This document shows positions 21,326 to 33,942 of a DNA stretch of 64,000 nucleotides, in pieces. The notes under the pieces were generated by a model, which was given only the letters and a program-made list of their open reading frames with translations, made no database searches and was not told the DNA's origin. Source of the DNA: Fragum whitleyi (taxonomy: Eukaryota; Mollusca; Bivalvia; Cardiida; Cardiidae). The translations under genes and the position numbers were made by a program. Every line of letters starts with the position of its first letter. The stretch's first letter is position 1. The DNA is taken from the NCBI GenBank assembly GCA_948146395.1, contig OX411544.1, forward strand, positions 53,707,933-53,771,932. Direction: 5' to 3'.

Positions 21326-23096
21326 TGTCTTCTCTGCTACATTTCCTGGAGTTGGAACAGAACTTTTATCTATACCCTTTTATAACTTAGTAACTTTAGT
21401 AACTTAGATGGATGGCCAAACCCTCGTAACTCCCGTCCTGGCTCACCCCACCCATATCAAAATTGTCATTTATCTGTAAAATGCATGTTTACGAACATGA
21501 AAGAAAGAGCAAATCATTGGAGGGCAACCTAAGCATCAAAACTACAGCTTGTTCAAGCTGTAGTTTTGATGTTTAAGTTGTCCATCAAAACAAAATGGCG
21601 GAAAATGACAAGGTAGACCGTCATAAAGGTATAAATTTGTGATTTGATTGGTCAATTTATTAAGATTTTGTTATTGACGGTGGTGTTGTGTTTATCTTAG
21701 GCACTGATAAAAGTTTTGTATTTACCCCTTGATTAATAATACCCTTTCAACCATGAGGTAGAGAGGGGTATATTCTTTTCACCATGTCTATCTGTGTGTC
21801 CATCCATCTGTTAATTGTCTATTTGTCTGTAGACTTTTCATTTCCAGATTCTAACTCAAGTACCAACTGACCTAGAATCATGACACTGTATGCAATTGTT
21901 GCACATGACCCAAGGAAGTGTCTTTTTTTTTTTGGAAGCGTGTGTGTGGGGGGGGGGGGTGTCTCAAAGGTCAGGGTCACAATTGTAAAGGTACAAAAAT
22001 ATTGTATTTTATGTGAAGGTTGCTCTCTGATCTTTATGCATCTGTTTTGGTCTAGAGCATCTTGAATGGTCACCATCAAATTTGCGAATCAGTGTTGTAC
22101 AAAACCTGTTTTGTTTAATATCTATAGTATTATTTTTTTGTTCTTCTAAATGTGATTACAAAGATATTGCAGGACTCTTCGTATTAAGTACTATTTTGTC
22201 GTTTTACAGGATGACAAAAGCCTCATTATTCAAATCTTGGGGTTTTTTTATTGTTACATGCAAAGCTGTGATTATTTGAGCCAAGAAAGCTTTTCCAGTT
22301 AATATGCCATTGGCATTCACTCTCTATGTATTGTTTGTTCTAAATGTGGTTTCCAAAATATGGCAGCACTTTAGTATCTAGTATGATTTTGTCAACGGGT
22401 GACCGAAATATCATAACTACAGCTTTAGTAAAGCTGTAGTTTTTAGATTTGGTTGCCCATTAACAATTTGAAACATTTATTTTTGTGTTATAAGTATGTC
22501 AATATTTATTTGATCTCACAAGCACTCTGTGATAATTGTTTATTTAAGTTTACCTTCAGCATTGTCTATGTGACTAGGCCTGTGTTCATGATGACCAAAC
22601 AATGCAAACTATTTACAACTTATACCCTGCGTTGCATGCAAGGTCATATGCAAATCAGGGTATGATTTACAAATAATTTGTATCATTTTGTCATCCTGAT
22701 CGCAGGTTAGATAAGTGATTTATATTGTCAGTGTCAAATTGTTTTCACGTTATTATAAAATGATGCTCTCTGTTCAATCTACAAAATATATTAACCCTTG
22801 CCTGTTTTTCGAAATTTTAAACTGATCCAAATTGAAAGAGGATGCTGACACCAATGAAAAGATTGTTTTGCAATTTGAAAATATTGTAAAAAAGGAAAAA
22901 ATATGTTATTAAAAACACTTTTTTCAACAATATGTCAATAAGCAGTTTTCTCCATTTCACAATAAATCTACATGTATTTCCTCAAGTATAGAATCATAAG
23001 GATGTAAAATTCTTGGTTTGTATAGACAAGGGTGAAACTGTCATCAAGAGTCATTAAACTTGTTCACTAATGCCTTTATCATTCATGTATTCTGCC
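21326..23096. other. Intergenic region with small repeats
   Basis: Hairpins aactacagcttgttcaagct (21540-21571) and aactacagctttagtaaagct (22413-22442), a TG/poly-G run (21938-21960), and a CCCTGCGTTCAGG-type MITE (22573-22709). No gene is seen. Confidence 0.75.
22573..22709. mobile_element. CCCTGCGTTCAGG MITE, diverged copy
   Basis: The left arm cctgtgttcatgatgacc and right arm ttttgtcatcctgatcgcagg are inverted relative to each other, with accctgcgttgcatgcaagg in the middle. Confidence 0.75.
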
Positions 23097-23236
23097 CTAT
23101 GTTCAGGATGACAAAATGGAACAAACTGTTTGCAAATTATACCATGCTTTGCATGCAAAGCAGGCTATAATTTGCATGCAAAGCAGGGTATAATTTGCAA
23201 ACAGTTAGCCCCTTTTTGTAATCCTTAACGTTGGGC
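23094..23236. mobile_element. CCCTGCGTTCAGG MITE copy
   Basis: The left arm gccctatgttcaggatgaca is followed by the inverted core aactgtttgcaaattatacc...ggtataatttgcaaacagtt around a doubled tttgcatgcaaagcagg. Confidence 0.8.
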
Positions 23237-23712
23237 TGGTTGCGTCTAAAACCTCGTAACCAAAGCTTGTAATAGTCTCTTTTTGTGAACCTTTAATGAA
23301 AAGGATTTTCATAATAAAACACAACTCGTATGAATATTGACCATTAACCTACGACTCATTGTATAATTATCAATGATTTGAAGATTATATAATTACTGTG
23401 ATATATATCAAAAGCAATTTTTCGTCATTACCACATACCATAATACTCGTACTAAGCTATGTAATTGATTCTTGCATAATCTCAATTATTCGACAATAAA
23501 ACGGACAGCAAAGAACAATATATGATATTTGATACATCTGGCTTGAAGATTTGGTCTGGTTGTCATTGTAACATCTTCATATTTTGAATGTTATTAAAAC
23601 GAGCTTGCCTGTTTTGTTCGCATAGAATGCATTTTAAAGTTCGGGCCCGTTAAAGTTCTGATGGATGAGACCGGGTATGACTGGTTTCTATTTTGTCAAG
23701 ATAGTTTCTAGA

Positions 23713-24697
23713 TTAAGGTTCATGTAAAGTGTTTGAGACCCAATTTTAAGGGCATTCATTTGCCAAGAAAGAGCAGCATGTCCAGGAATATTATATATCA
23801 AAATGAAGCTATTTTTGAGCACAAGCAGTTGAGCAACATAAGACCGCCATAGCTATAGCGATAAAGCCAAAACATTGTGGAAAGGGTCATTTTGTTCAGA
23901 ACAAGCAACTGCATGACTGTTGGATAAAATTTGCTCATATTTTAACAAAGTCTCGTCTAAAGTACCATCCAGGTAGTGCTACAACCATTGGTATAAAACT
24001 CAGCCCCAAAACGTAATTATGCAAGCAATTTATTTTGACTTATTTTATAAACAGTATTAAACACATATGTCATATATGTCATTCTAATTTTGTAAACGTG
24101 TAGATCTTTTTAGGGTATGGTGTGTTATCACAACATAAATAGACATTAATTGTTTATATACCTGTAAGGTTGTTTAGCAATATATCAATTTCTATTTCAC
24201 AGAATGAAAAATATATAGTAATATTGTAGATCATTGTCTTAAAAAAAGACTATAATTTGAAATAGATCGCAGAAAATATTTCACAATATTATGGTGTGAT
24301 GTTGCACCATACCTTACATCTATTTCGAAAACAGACCAAACCGGTTTGACATGTATGTTGACAAAATAAATGGAAATTGATTGTTCAAAAAGAGCCTTTT
24401 GAGACTGAGTTTTATATCTAAGGTTGTAGCACTACCTGGATGGTACTTCAGACTGTACTTTGTTAAAATACGGGGTAATTTTATGCAACCGTCATACAGT
24501 TGCTTGTTCTTTACAAAATGACCCTTTTCCACAATGTTTTGGCTATACCGCTATAGCTATGGCGGTCTTATGTTGCCTAATTGCTTGTGCTCATGAATAG
24601 CTTCATTTTGATATAAAATATACCTGGACAGACTGCTTTTTCTTGGCTAATGAAGTGCCCTAAATATTGGGTCTCAAACACTTTACATGAACCTTAA
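23713..24697. mobile_element. 985-bp foldback element with TTAA ends
   Basis: Inverted arms of about 290-310 bp (23717-24006 and 24385-24693) surround a ~380-bp core. The ends read TTAAGGTTCATGTAAAGTG and the inverse. Both arms hold accatccaggtagtgctaca and gccatagctatagcg. No ORF for a transposase is present. Confidence 0.88.
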
Positions 24698-24869
24698 AGG
24701 TGTTTCAATTTAATAAAACATGGTTTACGAGACAAAATAACGAAGACCTTTGTAAAAAAGAAAACTTGGTGCGAAAGTTCAAGGATGCCAATGATTTAAT
24801 AATGGAAAGACCCTATTGTAACCAAAAAAATGCCCGATATACAGCTGTCTCGGGTCCGATACCCGATCT

Positions 24870-25050
24870 AGGAAAACATCCTTTCCGACATTTATCATCA
24901 ACCCACTGGTGGATACTCGCACTCCTATGTGGGATGAGCAGCTTTGGGCTCTGTAACCATGATGTGCTTTCACTGGTGTCAAAATTACCGTTAATCCACG
25001 GTTAGATGCTCTTAAAATAATTAAAAACGGCGTAAACCCCATTTTAAACA
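24870..25050 (+). mobile_element. SINE family 1, degenerate copy
   Basis: It keeps ccttccgacattt, caacccactggtgg, ctatgtgggat, ttaatccacggttag and a gcgtaaacccc tail. A further tail fragment lies at about 25675-25745 (atataactgaaacagtgtta). Confidence 0.7.
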
Positions 25051-25456
25051 AAAAAGGTGCTCCGTGGACTGATTTAAAAGTTTATTTTGGGTTCTTTAAC
25101 CCCGTGGAGATACCGGAATCGACAGAAGACTGTACTATGGCCGATCGACAGATAAAATTATTCATTTGTACCGAAAGAGAACCGTTGATCTCCGACATTC
25201 ATATCAAAATTTTGCGTTGGAGAGTGAATTAAAAATATCGAAACTACATCATTACCAAGCTTAACTCTTACAGTTTAATTTGTTTCTTAGCATATATGCA
25301 TACATCTTTTGTCAAGTGGTTAGGACGGTAGAATCGGGAGAAAATGGGATTGAACTTTGTCCGGACCACAGGATTTAAAAAAAAAGAGAGAAAAAAAAAC
25401 CCACATTGCCCCTCTCCACCCAGGCGTATAAATGGGTTCCTGTGGAAGTTGTAGGT

Positions 25457-25565
25457 ACAGTTAACTACATCGTGAAATTGACATTCACCCCAATCAAAAC
25501 CATTCTAAATCGCTCACTCAGCGCTCCATTCATTCATTCCAAACACTCACTCAAACCATTCAAAA
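25457..25565 (-). mobile_element. acagttaa MITE family, end fragment
   Basis: acagttaactacatcgtgaa, then attcattcattccaaacact. The reverse complement matches the right end of copies at 34459, 36948 and 40035. Confidence 0.75.
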
Positions 25566-26004
25566 ATACTCGGAACTCGAAATTTATAAGGGATAAGCAG
25601 CTTGAGGCTCGGAAAGGATGACGTAGCACGTAGCGTACTATTAAAAGAAGAAAGGGAATCAATGAAAAGGTACTTCAGCCGCCGAAATATAACTGAAACA
25701 GTGTTAAAAACACCGTTAAACCTCATTCAAACAAAATCGTTCAAACATTATGGTGTCTCCTAGCACATTTTCTTTTCGACCTAGTCTAGTCAGAAAATGG
25801 TGTCATCGAGTAATTGTAAAGGGTCCCACTCTACTTATACATTGTTTCAAAGATCATTCGGAAATCGTTTATTGACCTATGAAAATAAGAGGGCGACAAA
25901 AATCCTCTTTTCCCAAAAGAACGAAAAGTCTGATTTTACGCCGACTCTTTACCAAACAACGCAATATCATTTTCATCAATTGATTTTTTTCCCTCAAGAG
26001 TTCG

Positions 26005-26205
26005 ATGCCCGAAGGCGGCACTCATCATCCTTTCCGACTGTTTGTGGCACACCAATGGATTGATAACCGCAGACCTATGTGGATGGGTAGGAAAGGATGT
26101 AATGGTAGACCTGGTGTGAGAAATATCGGGAATCCATTGTTAGGCTCAAGCCGCGGTTTTATGACTAAAAGATTGTTAAAAGCGGCGTTAAACCATATAC
26201 AAAAA
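26005..26205 (+). mobile_element. SINE family 1 copy
   Basis: Body and tail: ccaatggattgataac, ctatgtggatgg, ggaatccattgttaggc, aaaagcggcgttaaacc. The tRNA-like head is truncated. Confidence 0.82.
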
Positions 26206-26299
26206 ATCCTGAAGATCTTCTTTTTTAGGTCGATTAATGAACAGAAAGAATTTATTATTAATTTCATAGTTATTATGACAGGAATTACAAATAAAACAT

Positions 26300-26695
26300 G
26301 GTGGTATTGACAAGGTCCTGAGTTTTTTAATTGTTTTGGAATTGAATTGAATGGGTGCCATATGAGTTTGATCAAAATTTAAGGGAGGTTGTCTAATATC
26401 GCTAATTTTAGTTATCATACCTCCCTTTAATAAAATATGCATACTGGCTATATAAATAGCTTCCCATTTCTTCAAGAACCAATCAGACGCTTACAATTTC
26501 AATTATGTCAGTGAAAGCGCGATTTTTTTCTATCTATTTATATTTGAATGAAGTTGTTGATCTTATTCCTTAGTTATTTTGGAACGTTTTTCTATGGTTT
26601 GAGTGAGTTTTGAATGAATGAATGGAGCGCTAAGTGAGCGATTTAAAATGGTTTTGATCAAGATGAATGTCAATTTCAGATGTTACTAATTATAA
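26300..26695 (+). mobile_element. acagttaa MITE family copy
   Basis: It shares agggaggttgtctaatatcg, ctttaataaaatatgcat, ttcttcaagaaccaatcaga and tgaatgaatggagcgctaag with copies at 34459 and 40035. The left terminus is worn. Confidence 0.8.
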
Positions 26696-26699
26696 GCAG

Positions 26700-28400
26700 T
26701 TTACGACACAGACCTTACTTTATTATCTTCGTCTTCAACGGCTATTTACGGTTTTCTTTCTTCTTTCCTTGTAACTAATGCTAGAAAGCTCGCATATTTG
26801 ACCGAAAAGCAAGGACAGCCGCTTAATTCAAGCTTTAAAGCTGCTCTTTCACAGTTTTTATAGAAAACAATAAAAACTTGTTCTTAGATATGAAAATGTG
26901 TGTATTTTCAAACTATTAAGAATGGCACAAATCATTGGCACTAAAAACAACATATTTCAATAATTGTGTAACTTATTTTTTTCGAAGTGGCAAGATCAGT
27001 AAGGGATCCAGTCTATTTTTTTCTAGTCTATATATTACAAAATCGTTATTTTCCGTGAATAATCTTTCATTTTTGCTTGTATTGATATGAAGTTTCCAGC
27101 AGTCAAATACTTTAACCTTAATCTTTGATTGAATATTAAGACAAACATTCCGAATGTCAAGCGAAAAAAGTTGGCTCGAAATTGAAGAATATTTTTTTTA
27201 GCGTTAGCAGTCACTTCATTTTTCAGAATGAATTTAATCTAATTTCTGATATATCGGTCTTTCTTTCAATGCATTACCAGATTGAATCGTATTGTTTTAA
27301 AGGCTTCAACTTGATGAGGTAGTTAATTCCGATTAATTTTACGAAAAATGTTAAATTTCACATTTTCCCAATCTGTGCAAGAGCAGCTTTAAGCAACAAT
27401 ATGGTCATGCATCGACGAAATCTCATTAACTACTTAGTGGTGGCATTTCATAAAGTCAATGAACTCAGTATCGTCGAAATTCTTCTAAAACCTCGTGTAA
27501 CTACAGCTTCGAGGTTTGGAAAGACAATCGACGCTTAGATATTCAGCATTTCTTTTAAACATGTAGAGTAAAACCACTTCGGGAACCTACAAAAAGCTGT
27601 CGCTAATAAGAATGGCCGCTTAACACAATTAATTATCATAAATAAGACAGGCCATTTTGATAACATACCGCATAATTCTTATTGAATCCTATGATTTTAG
27701 AACGCATTGAGGCGATTCTAATGGGTACCGATAACATAAAAACTGATGATAAATACTTTCTTCGCTTAACAATGACTGAAATACAGCCCATTTTTACCGA
27801 ACGACAACGTCTTACTAGCGACTTTTAAGCGCCCATTTTTATTAAATGACCGTTTTCAAAATCCCCTTCCTTAAATCAAATTATCTTATCTTTAAAGTAG
27901 ATATGATTGGTCTGTAAAATTATCGTAAAAGACTCCTGTATTGTTAAAACTCAATAGACTGAGGCGATTCTAATGAAATTGTCAGCATAGTATTATTTGA
28001 AATTCGTAACTATATACACATTCAACCAAAATTATGTTCATTACCTGTAAACAAAATGTGAACTAAGCGACCATTCTCGTAAGTAATTGCTTAATTTATA
28101 CACAATTGGTAAATTCATATCTTCATATACCATCATCTTTGACATAAAATTATATTAATTCAAACGTAATTACTCTTTATTTATTTTGAAGACCGCATTT
28201 TGATAAGTGTTCATAATTTTGATACATGAACAAAAATCCCTTGAATTCAATGTATACGTTTCATCTTTTTTCTCTCGATTCAAAATGTGATTATGCCTTT
28301 CATTAGTAAAATACATCTCAAAATTGGGAAGTAAGGCGTGGGTGGAAAATATTATAATCAAACTCGTTGTTTACAAGTTTTACAATATTTTCAAATATTT
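26700..28400. other. AT-rich intergenic DNA 3' of GPCR
   Basis: No repeat or gene was recognised apart from a short aactacagcttcgaggtt motif near 27497. Confidence 0.65.
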
Positions 28401-28401
28401 T

Positions 28402-29772
28402 CTATTTATTTTCATTACAGCAACAGCAACATATCACTTTTAATCTCCCAACAAAGCGTTTAAAAAGTTTTCTGCATTCCTTTCTGAAATTCTTATTCAA
28501 GGCACTGTAGATAATCGGATTGATAAAGTTACTAATGAAATATGACCGGACACAGAAGTTGTAAACAATCTCCTCCGCAGAAGAGTTCATGTCATAGAAC
28601 ACAGCTTTGGTGAACTTGAGAATGTTTGCTATCAAGTATGGAAGAAAACTTAAAACAAACGCCACAGATACAACGAAGAAAATACTGGTTGTTCGAACTG
28701 TTCTTATTGACATACGCCCCATATTAGACCGTTTTCTGATCAGGGGAAACCTTTTTGTGCCACCATTTTGAGTGCCACCGTTAGTTTCCGCTTTATCACC
28801 GCCATTCGTTTCAAGATTGTTTCCGTCGTTGTTCATATTTTCTGAGTTTTCAGTTTCACTCACGGCAGGATTGTCACAGTAAACACGCGAATCTTCCTCT
28901 GTTGGATAAGAAGGACCAGTCGTATCATCTGTTTCTACTTGCGAACTGCATTTCTTGGCACGAGAAAATCTCATCCCATTACAATCTTTCGTATCTTTCA
29001 CTAGTTCTGGCAGTGTTTCACCAATCGTCAGTCGTTTTCTTCGCCATATTTCGCGTCCTATTCTTATATATAGCAGTACCAAGGAGCCGAGAAGTATCAA
29101 AAATGCAAGGAAAAGTATAATATAATAAACGATGGGCAATGGCGTCTTTCTCACGTGATCAGCTGTCGAACATTCAGAGCCAACCACTCCTTTATACTCG
29201 GTCTCTGCGGTTTTCAGACCAAATATCACTAAAGCTGGACTAGAAAGAAATAAGCTAAGAAGTGCTACAGCAATACACAGAGTCTTTACTTTCTTGACTG
29301 GGAAAGCTTTCAATGGTCTGCAAACTTTATAATACCGGTCGAATGCTACGCAAATTAAGGTAAAGCTAGCAGCTATAATAGTGAAGGACAATCCGAATCT
29401 TAATACTCTGCAAGACCAAGGTGTCGTGAAAGTGTATGGTTGAAAAAGGTCAGTCAGCTCGGACCCCGCACCGACGACACATGAAATCAAGTCTAGCACC
29501 GCCAGAAATAAGATGAAATATCTTGAAGGTGAACGCAACAGCCTGAAGTTGTAGATGTAACACACTAGAGAATTTCCGAATAATCCGACAATCACAGAAA
29601 TCATGACGTAAGCAATAATGGGGCTCAGTAAGATCACCTTTTCTCTGTTAAGCCTGAGAATGATTTCTTCCTTCTCAAGCTCACTGTACACTTCCCTCGA
29701 TCCGTTAGTTGTGGTGCTCAATAAAAGAGTCATCATCGGATCTTTTGAAACTTTTGGCCTCATTGTTGTCAT
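28402..29772 (-). CDS. Class A (rhodopsin-type) GPCR, single exon
   Basis: A 456-residue seven-helix receptor of the plasma membrane. Visible marks: an N-terminal glycosylation site NGS (23-25), GN in TM1 (66-67), Asp94 in TM2, a Cys121/Cys201 pair fitting the TM3-ECL2 disulfide, DRY at 145-147, LSFLPY with Pro378 in TM6, NPIIY at 418-422, and five Cys at 448-452 for likely palmitoylation. TM4 lacks the usual Trp, and TM5 and TM6 lack the common Pro and Trp. The third intracellular loop is long (about 240-360) and rich in Asn, Gly and Glu. An in-frame TGA 14 codons upstream (29812-29814) supports this start. A good acceptor (ctttcag in minus sense, at 29820) suggests a 5'-UTR intron. A possible polyadenylation signal lies at 28176-28181. 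The ligand is unknown; peptide or amine is possible. Confidence 0.93.
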   Translation of the reverse strand: MTTMRPKVSKDPMMTLLLSTTTNGSREVYSELEKEEIILRLNREKVILLSPIIAYVMISVIVGLFGNSLVCYIYNFRLLRSPSRYFILFLAVLDLISCVVGAGSELTDLFQPYTFTTPWSCRVLRFGLSFTIIAASFTLICVAFDRYYKVCRPLKAFPVKKVKTLCIAVALLSLFLSSPALVIFGLKTAETEYKGVVGSECSTADHVRKTPLPIVYYIILFLAFLILLGSLVLLYIRIGREIWRRKRLTIGETLPELVKDTKDCNGMRFSRAKKCSSQVETDDTTGPSYPTEEDSRVYCDNPAVSETENSENMNNDGNNLETNGGDKAETNGGTQNGGTKRFPLIRKRSNMGRMSIRTVRTTSIFFVVSVAFVLSFLPYLIANILKFTKAVFYDMNSSAEEIVYNFCVRSYFISNFINPIIYSALNKNFRKECRKLFKRFVGRLKVICCCCCNENK

Positions 29773-29814
29773 TACTGAAATCGACGACGTCAGGAAGCGG
29801 GAACTTTTATGTCA

Positions 29815-29832
29815 CATCTGAAAGTAAATGTA
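29815..29832 (-). promoter_or_regulatory. Putative 5'-UTR splice acceptor of GPCR
   Basis: In minus sense the sequence is a pyrimidine-rich tract ending catttactttcag, about 48 bases before the start codon. This implies an upstream noncoding exon, as is common for single-coding-exon receptors. It is inferred from consensus only. Confidence 0.4.
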
Positions 29833-32270
29833 AAACTTATTACTTTGAATTCAATAAGTCAATGAGACCAATCTAATCCAAATAGATATAATTGATTTGA
29901 TAACGCAGATTTCTTGTAAGTTTACCAGGCAGAAAATGGTTAAAAGTTAAGATATGCTGAAAAGACGAAAGGAAAACATCGAAAGCCAAAACGACGTTTA
30001 AGAAGTAGCATACACCTATATGACCCATTTGACAGTTAGTGGCCCTGCCCTGCGTTCAAGGTGACAAAACGTGCAAAGCCGGGTATAATCTGCAAACTAT
30101 TTTAACCGTTTTGTCATCCTGAATGCAGGGCTGATTCCATCAGGCGAAATATACCAAAATTTAATCCTTACAATGAACAAGCATATTGATAAAAAGTAAT
30201 AATAACACCACAACTCGATAACCTCCGATTAATCGACCAATTGTTCAAATAATAATTGAAATTTATCATTTCCTCCCACTCGCTGTATAGGCACTTTGTA
30301 GACTGAACTTTCAACTTGTACTTTAAATTATCTCATGAGAGCTTTTATTATATTTTCCCAAACTATATTTTCTCAAAATCTCAGATAACAATTAGATATT
30401 GATTTAATATTTCCGTGATATTATAGTTCCTGGTTAAATAAGTTTATGCTTTGTCACGGCAAAAAGGTCTATAGCAGTAATAGACGGCATGTTTCTTGGT
30501 TTTACGGAATTGTAAATCAATCGGTTATATTTCTCTCAAATTTAAAAGAACATTTTCAATGGGGACATAGACAAATTTACTTCTGACTATGCTCACATTC
30601 TAGCGGGTATAACTCGACTATAATTTGAAAAAAAAATCATGACGTTGATAAACAGGAACAATTGAAATCACCATGAATGGTGAATGGGTTCAAAATACTA
30701 GTGAACTTATTTATATTGATTGATGAAAATGTAAACCTATTAAATTCAAATATATGGAAATTAGGAAGTTCAAACAGAAAAGACGAAAATCATGCCATTA
30801 AGAATTTTCGAAATCGTACTTTCAAGATCTCGCAAACACTCAGTTCTCGTTTGTTTGATTGTGTCTAGTTTCCATTACAAGACCCTTATTCAAAAGAATT
30901 GAACATACTTGAAAATAAGATCGATATAAATAATAGCAGTAATTTTTAATTAAAAATGTAAAAAAAAGATAATGTTATGATGATAATATTGATAATGATA
31001 TTTATTACATAATAATGTTACTATAAATAATGAAAAAAATATTCTACTAATAGAAATGATAAAAGTTGTAAACCCTAATAATGATATGTTTTGTTTTTTT
31101 TTTTTGTTTGGTTTTTTTGTTTTTTTTGTTCTTGTTGATGATGTTGTTGTTAGTTTTCTCTTTTTTTTTAAAGTTGCCTGTACTTAATTTTATTGATATG
31201 TGTAAAACAAGCGTCCTTATTCACTTTTATTTCAGAATCGCCATCTCAATAATAACCCCCCTTTACTACATTTGTTCTTATTTTATCTTAAAAATTCAAA
31301 TGACGTTTAAAAGAAGATAAAAAAGGAATTGTTTTTCTAGAACATCAGGTTGGCATTAATTAGAGAGTTATTGTCATTATTTCTATTTATTTGTTTGCTG
31401 TAATCGATTTTTATCATTTTGCATTGTTTATTTGTGTTTAAAAATCTGAAAATGTACTTAGCGTGCGATAAAAAAATGGTTAAAAATATATTTATCTTCA
31501 AATAAAAATACGAAAATTGCCTTTGCATCAACCAGAAAAATAACTTACTTTTTCATTCGAGATTTGTTTATTTCCAGAAACGCAACTAGAAACAATGAAT
31601 AACACATCATATTTGATTTCGGAAAAGACCGAACTATCGAAGAGTACTTCCTAATAACCACTTGTGTGGGACATTTGACCTTATGGCCTTTGTAACAAAC
31701 GGCTCATTTTGGCTTTATAGAAAATCATCGGTGAGCGAACAAAACCTTTTAACTACAGCTTTATTCATTGTCGGTGGGTGCAACATCGAATCACTTTATA
31801 TAAGATGTAGCTACGAGGTTTTGGTCGCGCACTAACGAAATGTCTCATTTTCTAAATACTTTTTCATAAGGTAATTTTCCTTTGATCATTTTCTTCGAGG
31901 TGGCGCCTCATTCTCATTTCAACGTACATATAATCTCTTACTTCTGACAGTGTTTTCTATTACACATATAGGTATCACAGATTACCGAAGCTCGGAGAGA
32001 ACGGATCTTTAACGCTTATTTTGATTCTAATGATTGGCCAATATTTGGGAGATTTTAAATAGCCTGGCTGATTTTACAACATTGATTAAGTACAAAGCAA
32101 ACAGTGTAGACTATCATCGGACTGCACGACTGTGCAGACTCGTCTTAGTTTACACTGTCAAACCTTTGAGTACAGCAGAATATATCGTGAACAGCATAAG
32201 AAGGATCAAATTCTAATACAATAATTAGACAAACGAAAACTGCATTCTCATTCAGTTAATTCCTGATTTG
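29825..32270. other. AT-rich region upstream of GPCR
   Basis: It contains an MITE at 30046-30132 (ccctgcgttcaaggtgac...gtcatcctgaatgcaggg), AT-rich low complexity at 30950-31180, and hairpin-type repeats near 31750-31822 and 32104-32160. GPCR promoter elements were not identified. Confidence 0.65.
30046..30132. mobile_element. CCCTGCGTTCAGG MITE, short copy
   Basis: The two termini are inverted repeats of each other and the core is shortened to ~45 bp with gcaaagccgggtataatctg. Confidence 0.82.
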
Positions 32271-32277
32271 TTGACTG

Positions 32278-32442
32278 TTCAGGTAGTGGACCCGTAATTT
32301 TTCCGCAATGTTTCAGAAGTATTAAACTTAATCAGTGTTAATCGAGGTTTCCTAATGATTTTCATTAGGAAACCTCGGTTAGCATTGTGAAAGATCATTA
32401 GTTCAGAAATGTTGCGGAAATATTACGGGTCCGCTACCTTAA
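32278..32442. mobile_element. TTAA foldback MITE, copy 4
   Basis: A long palindrome from ggtagtggacccgtaa to ttacgggtccgctacc, centred on cctaatgattttcattagg. The right flank is TTAA and the left is TTCA. It is among the best preserved of the family. Confidence 0.9.
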
Positions 32443-32623
32443 AGGAATTAAATCGTTCAAGGGATCGAATCTCATCATCATTAGGTTTCGAAAGAGATTC
32501 ATAGCAAGCCATGGAGCCTTCTAACGTGCAAAAGTTAAGCTGTGGTTTTGACACTCTTAAACACAATGGTTGTTCGAAAGCAACTATTCAGGTTTAACGC
32601 TTTCGACCATTTCGACCATATAT

Positions 32624-32741
32624 ACAGTAAACAACATCGTCAAATTGACAAAGTGGGTGGTTTTGGAACGATTTCAGAATGAGATGGGTGGGTGGGAGTG
32701 TTTTGAGCGAAATGAAAGGGAGACGATTCAATATCACTAAT

Positions 32742-32772
<31 letters not shown>

Positions 32773-32884
32773 GCGTTTGAAATGGTATGAGTGAGTGTTT
32801 GGAATGAATGAATTGGGCGCTGAACGAACAATTTAGTATGTTTTTTATCGAGGTAAATGTCAATTTCACGATGCTACTAACTAT
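32624..32884 (+). mobile_element. acagttaa MITE family, internally deleted
   Basis: The left end acagtaaacaacatcgtcaa and right end gtcaatttcacgatgctact are present. The middle carries a 30-base T run (32742-32771). Confidence 0.8.
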
Positions 32885-33727
32885 ATCCCTGTCTAAAGTA
32901 TTAATTCAAACTCATCATTCGTACGAATAAGGATTTTTTTAAAACAATCTATGTGCTTAAAGCGCGGCCGATGTGATCAGACATTGAAAGGCTCATTGAC
33001 GTGTATAGCAGATGATGACATAGATATCTACATGTAATTTGTCTTTTGAAAACAAAATAAAATGTTGCCCTATTATGAATGCGCTCGCGAGCGTTTTATT
33101 ATTCTGAGCGTGTTTATATGCCATACATACATTTTTCCTTTTATCGAGAAGTAAGTTACGGCTTTTGCCATGTTACGGCGATGGAGTGCTTCGACACTCT
33201 TGCATGTTACGGCAATATGTATCAGAATGTGCATGACGTTTCCAACGATTCAAGTGCGAATGATGGACATTTGCAGCATAGACAATGTCAGGCAATGTAA
33301 TAAGAATAACCACTAATTAATCGACTAAAGAACGGTTTAAGACATTGTCTATATATCGACAGAGCACAAAGTGAAGACTCTGGTCAGTCTATGCGGATGC
33401 ACAGGCTGGCCAGAGGATTTGCTTCGCGCACATGTGCAATTATGTTACATAGATGTTCATGTATGTTTTATCTGAAAGAGGATTTCGTATAAAAGCACAC
33501 CGAGGAATACGGAGGATGGTCAGAAACACACTTTGCCGTAACCGTAGTTCAATGAGAAAGAGTTTAGCGAAGATGTTACAGCTAAAAAGATAGCAATGAA
33601 AGAATTTGGACATGATATTAACTTCCCTATTAGTAAGTTTGGTAACTTTTCGTAAAGAGAGATAAACATTATACCGATAAATGAAGCGATTGCGGAAGAG
33701 AGTAACATTTATTTTGTCACCTCAATA

Positions 33728-33942
33728 TGGTTTAAACCTATTTATTTTACATCGATTGGGAAACAAGTTCTTACAACTTACATTAACCCCTCTTGATTCT
33801 GCTTCCTAGAAAATTCACCAGTACTCGAGCCGAATGTGTGGGCCAATGAAGGAACCAAGATCGATATAGCCGCTCCCGGGAATCGAACTCAGGACCTTTG
33901 GGTCAAGAGGCCGACGCTCTACCTCTAGACCTCGGACGACTC
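33728..33942 (-). mobile_element. SINE family 2, well preserved
   Basis: The reverse complement shows a tRNA-like head with box A ctagaggtagagcgtcgg and box B gagttcgattcccggg. The body has acacattcgg and ggtgaattttctaggaagca, ending aataggtttaaacc. Confidence 0.88.

Noticed and set aside
24700..25621. Possible retrotransposon coding remnants
   Set aside because: Only short open frames across a SINE and an MITE fragment; no reverse transcriptase or integrase motif was found.
32742..32771. Poly-T run as a retroposed poly-A tail
   Set aside because: It sits inside an MITE copy with both ends present, so simple-repeat expansion is the simpler explanation.
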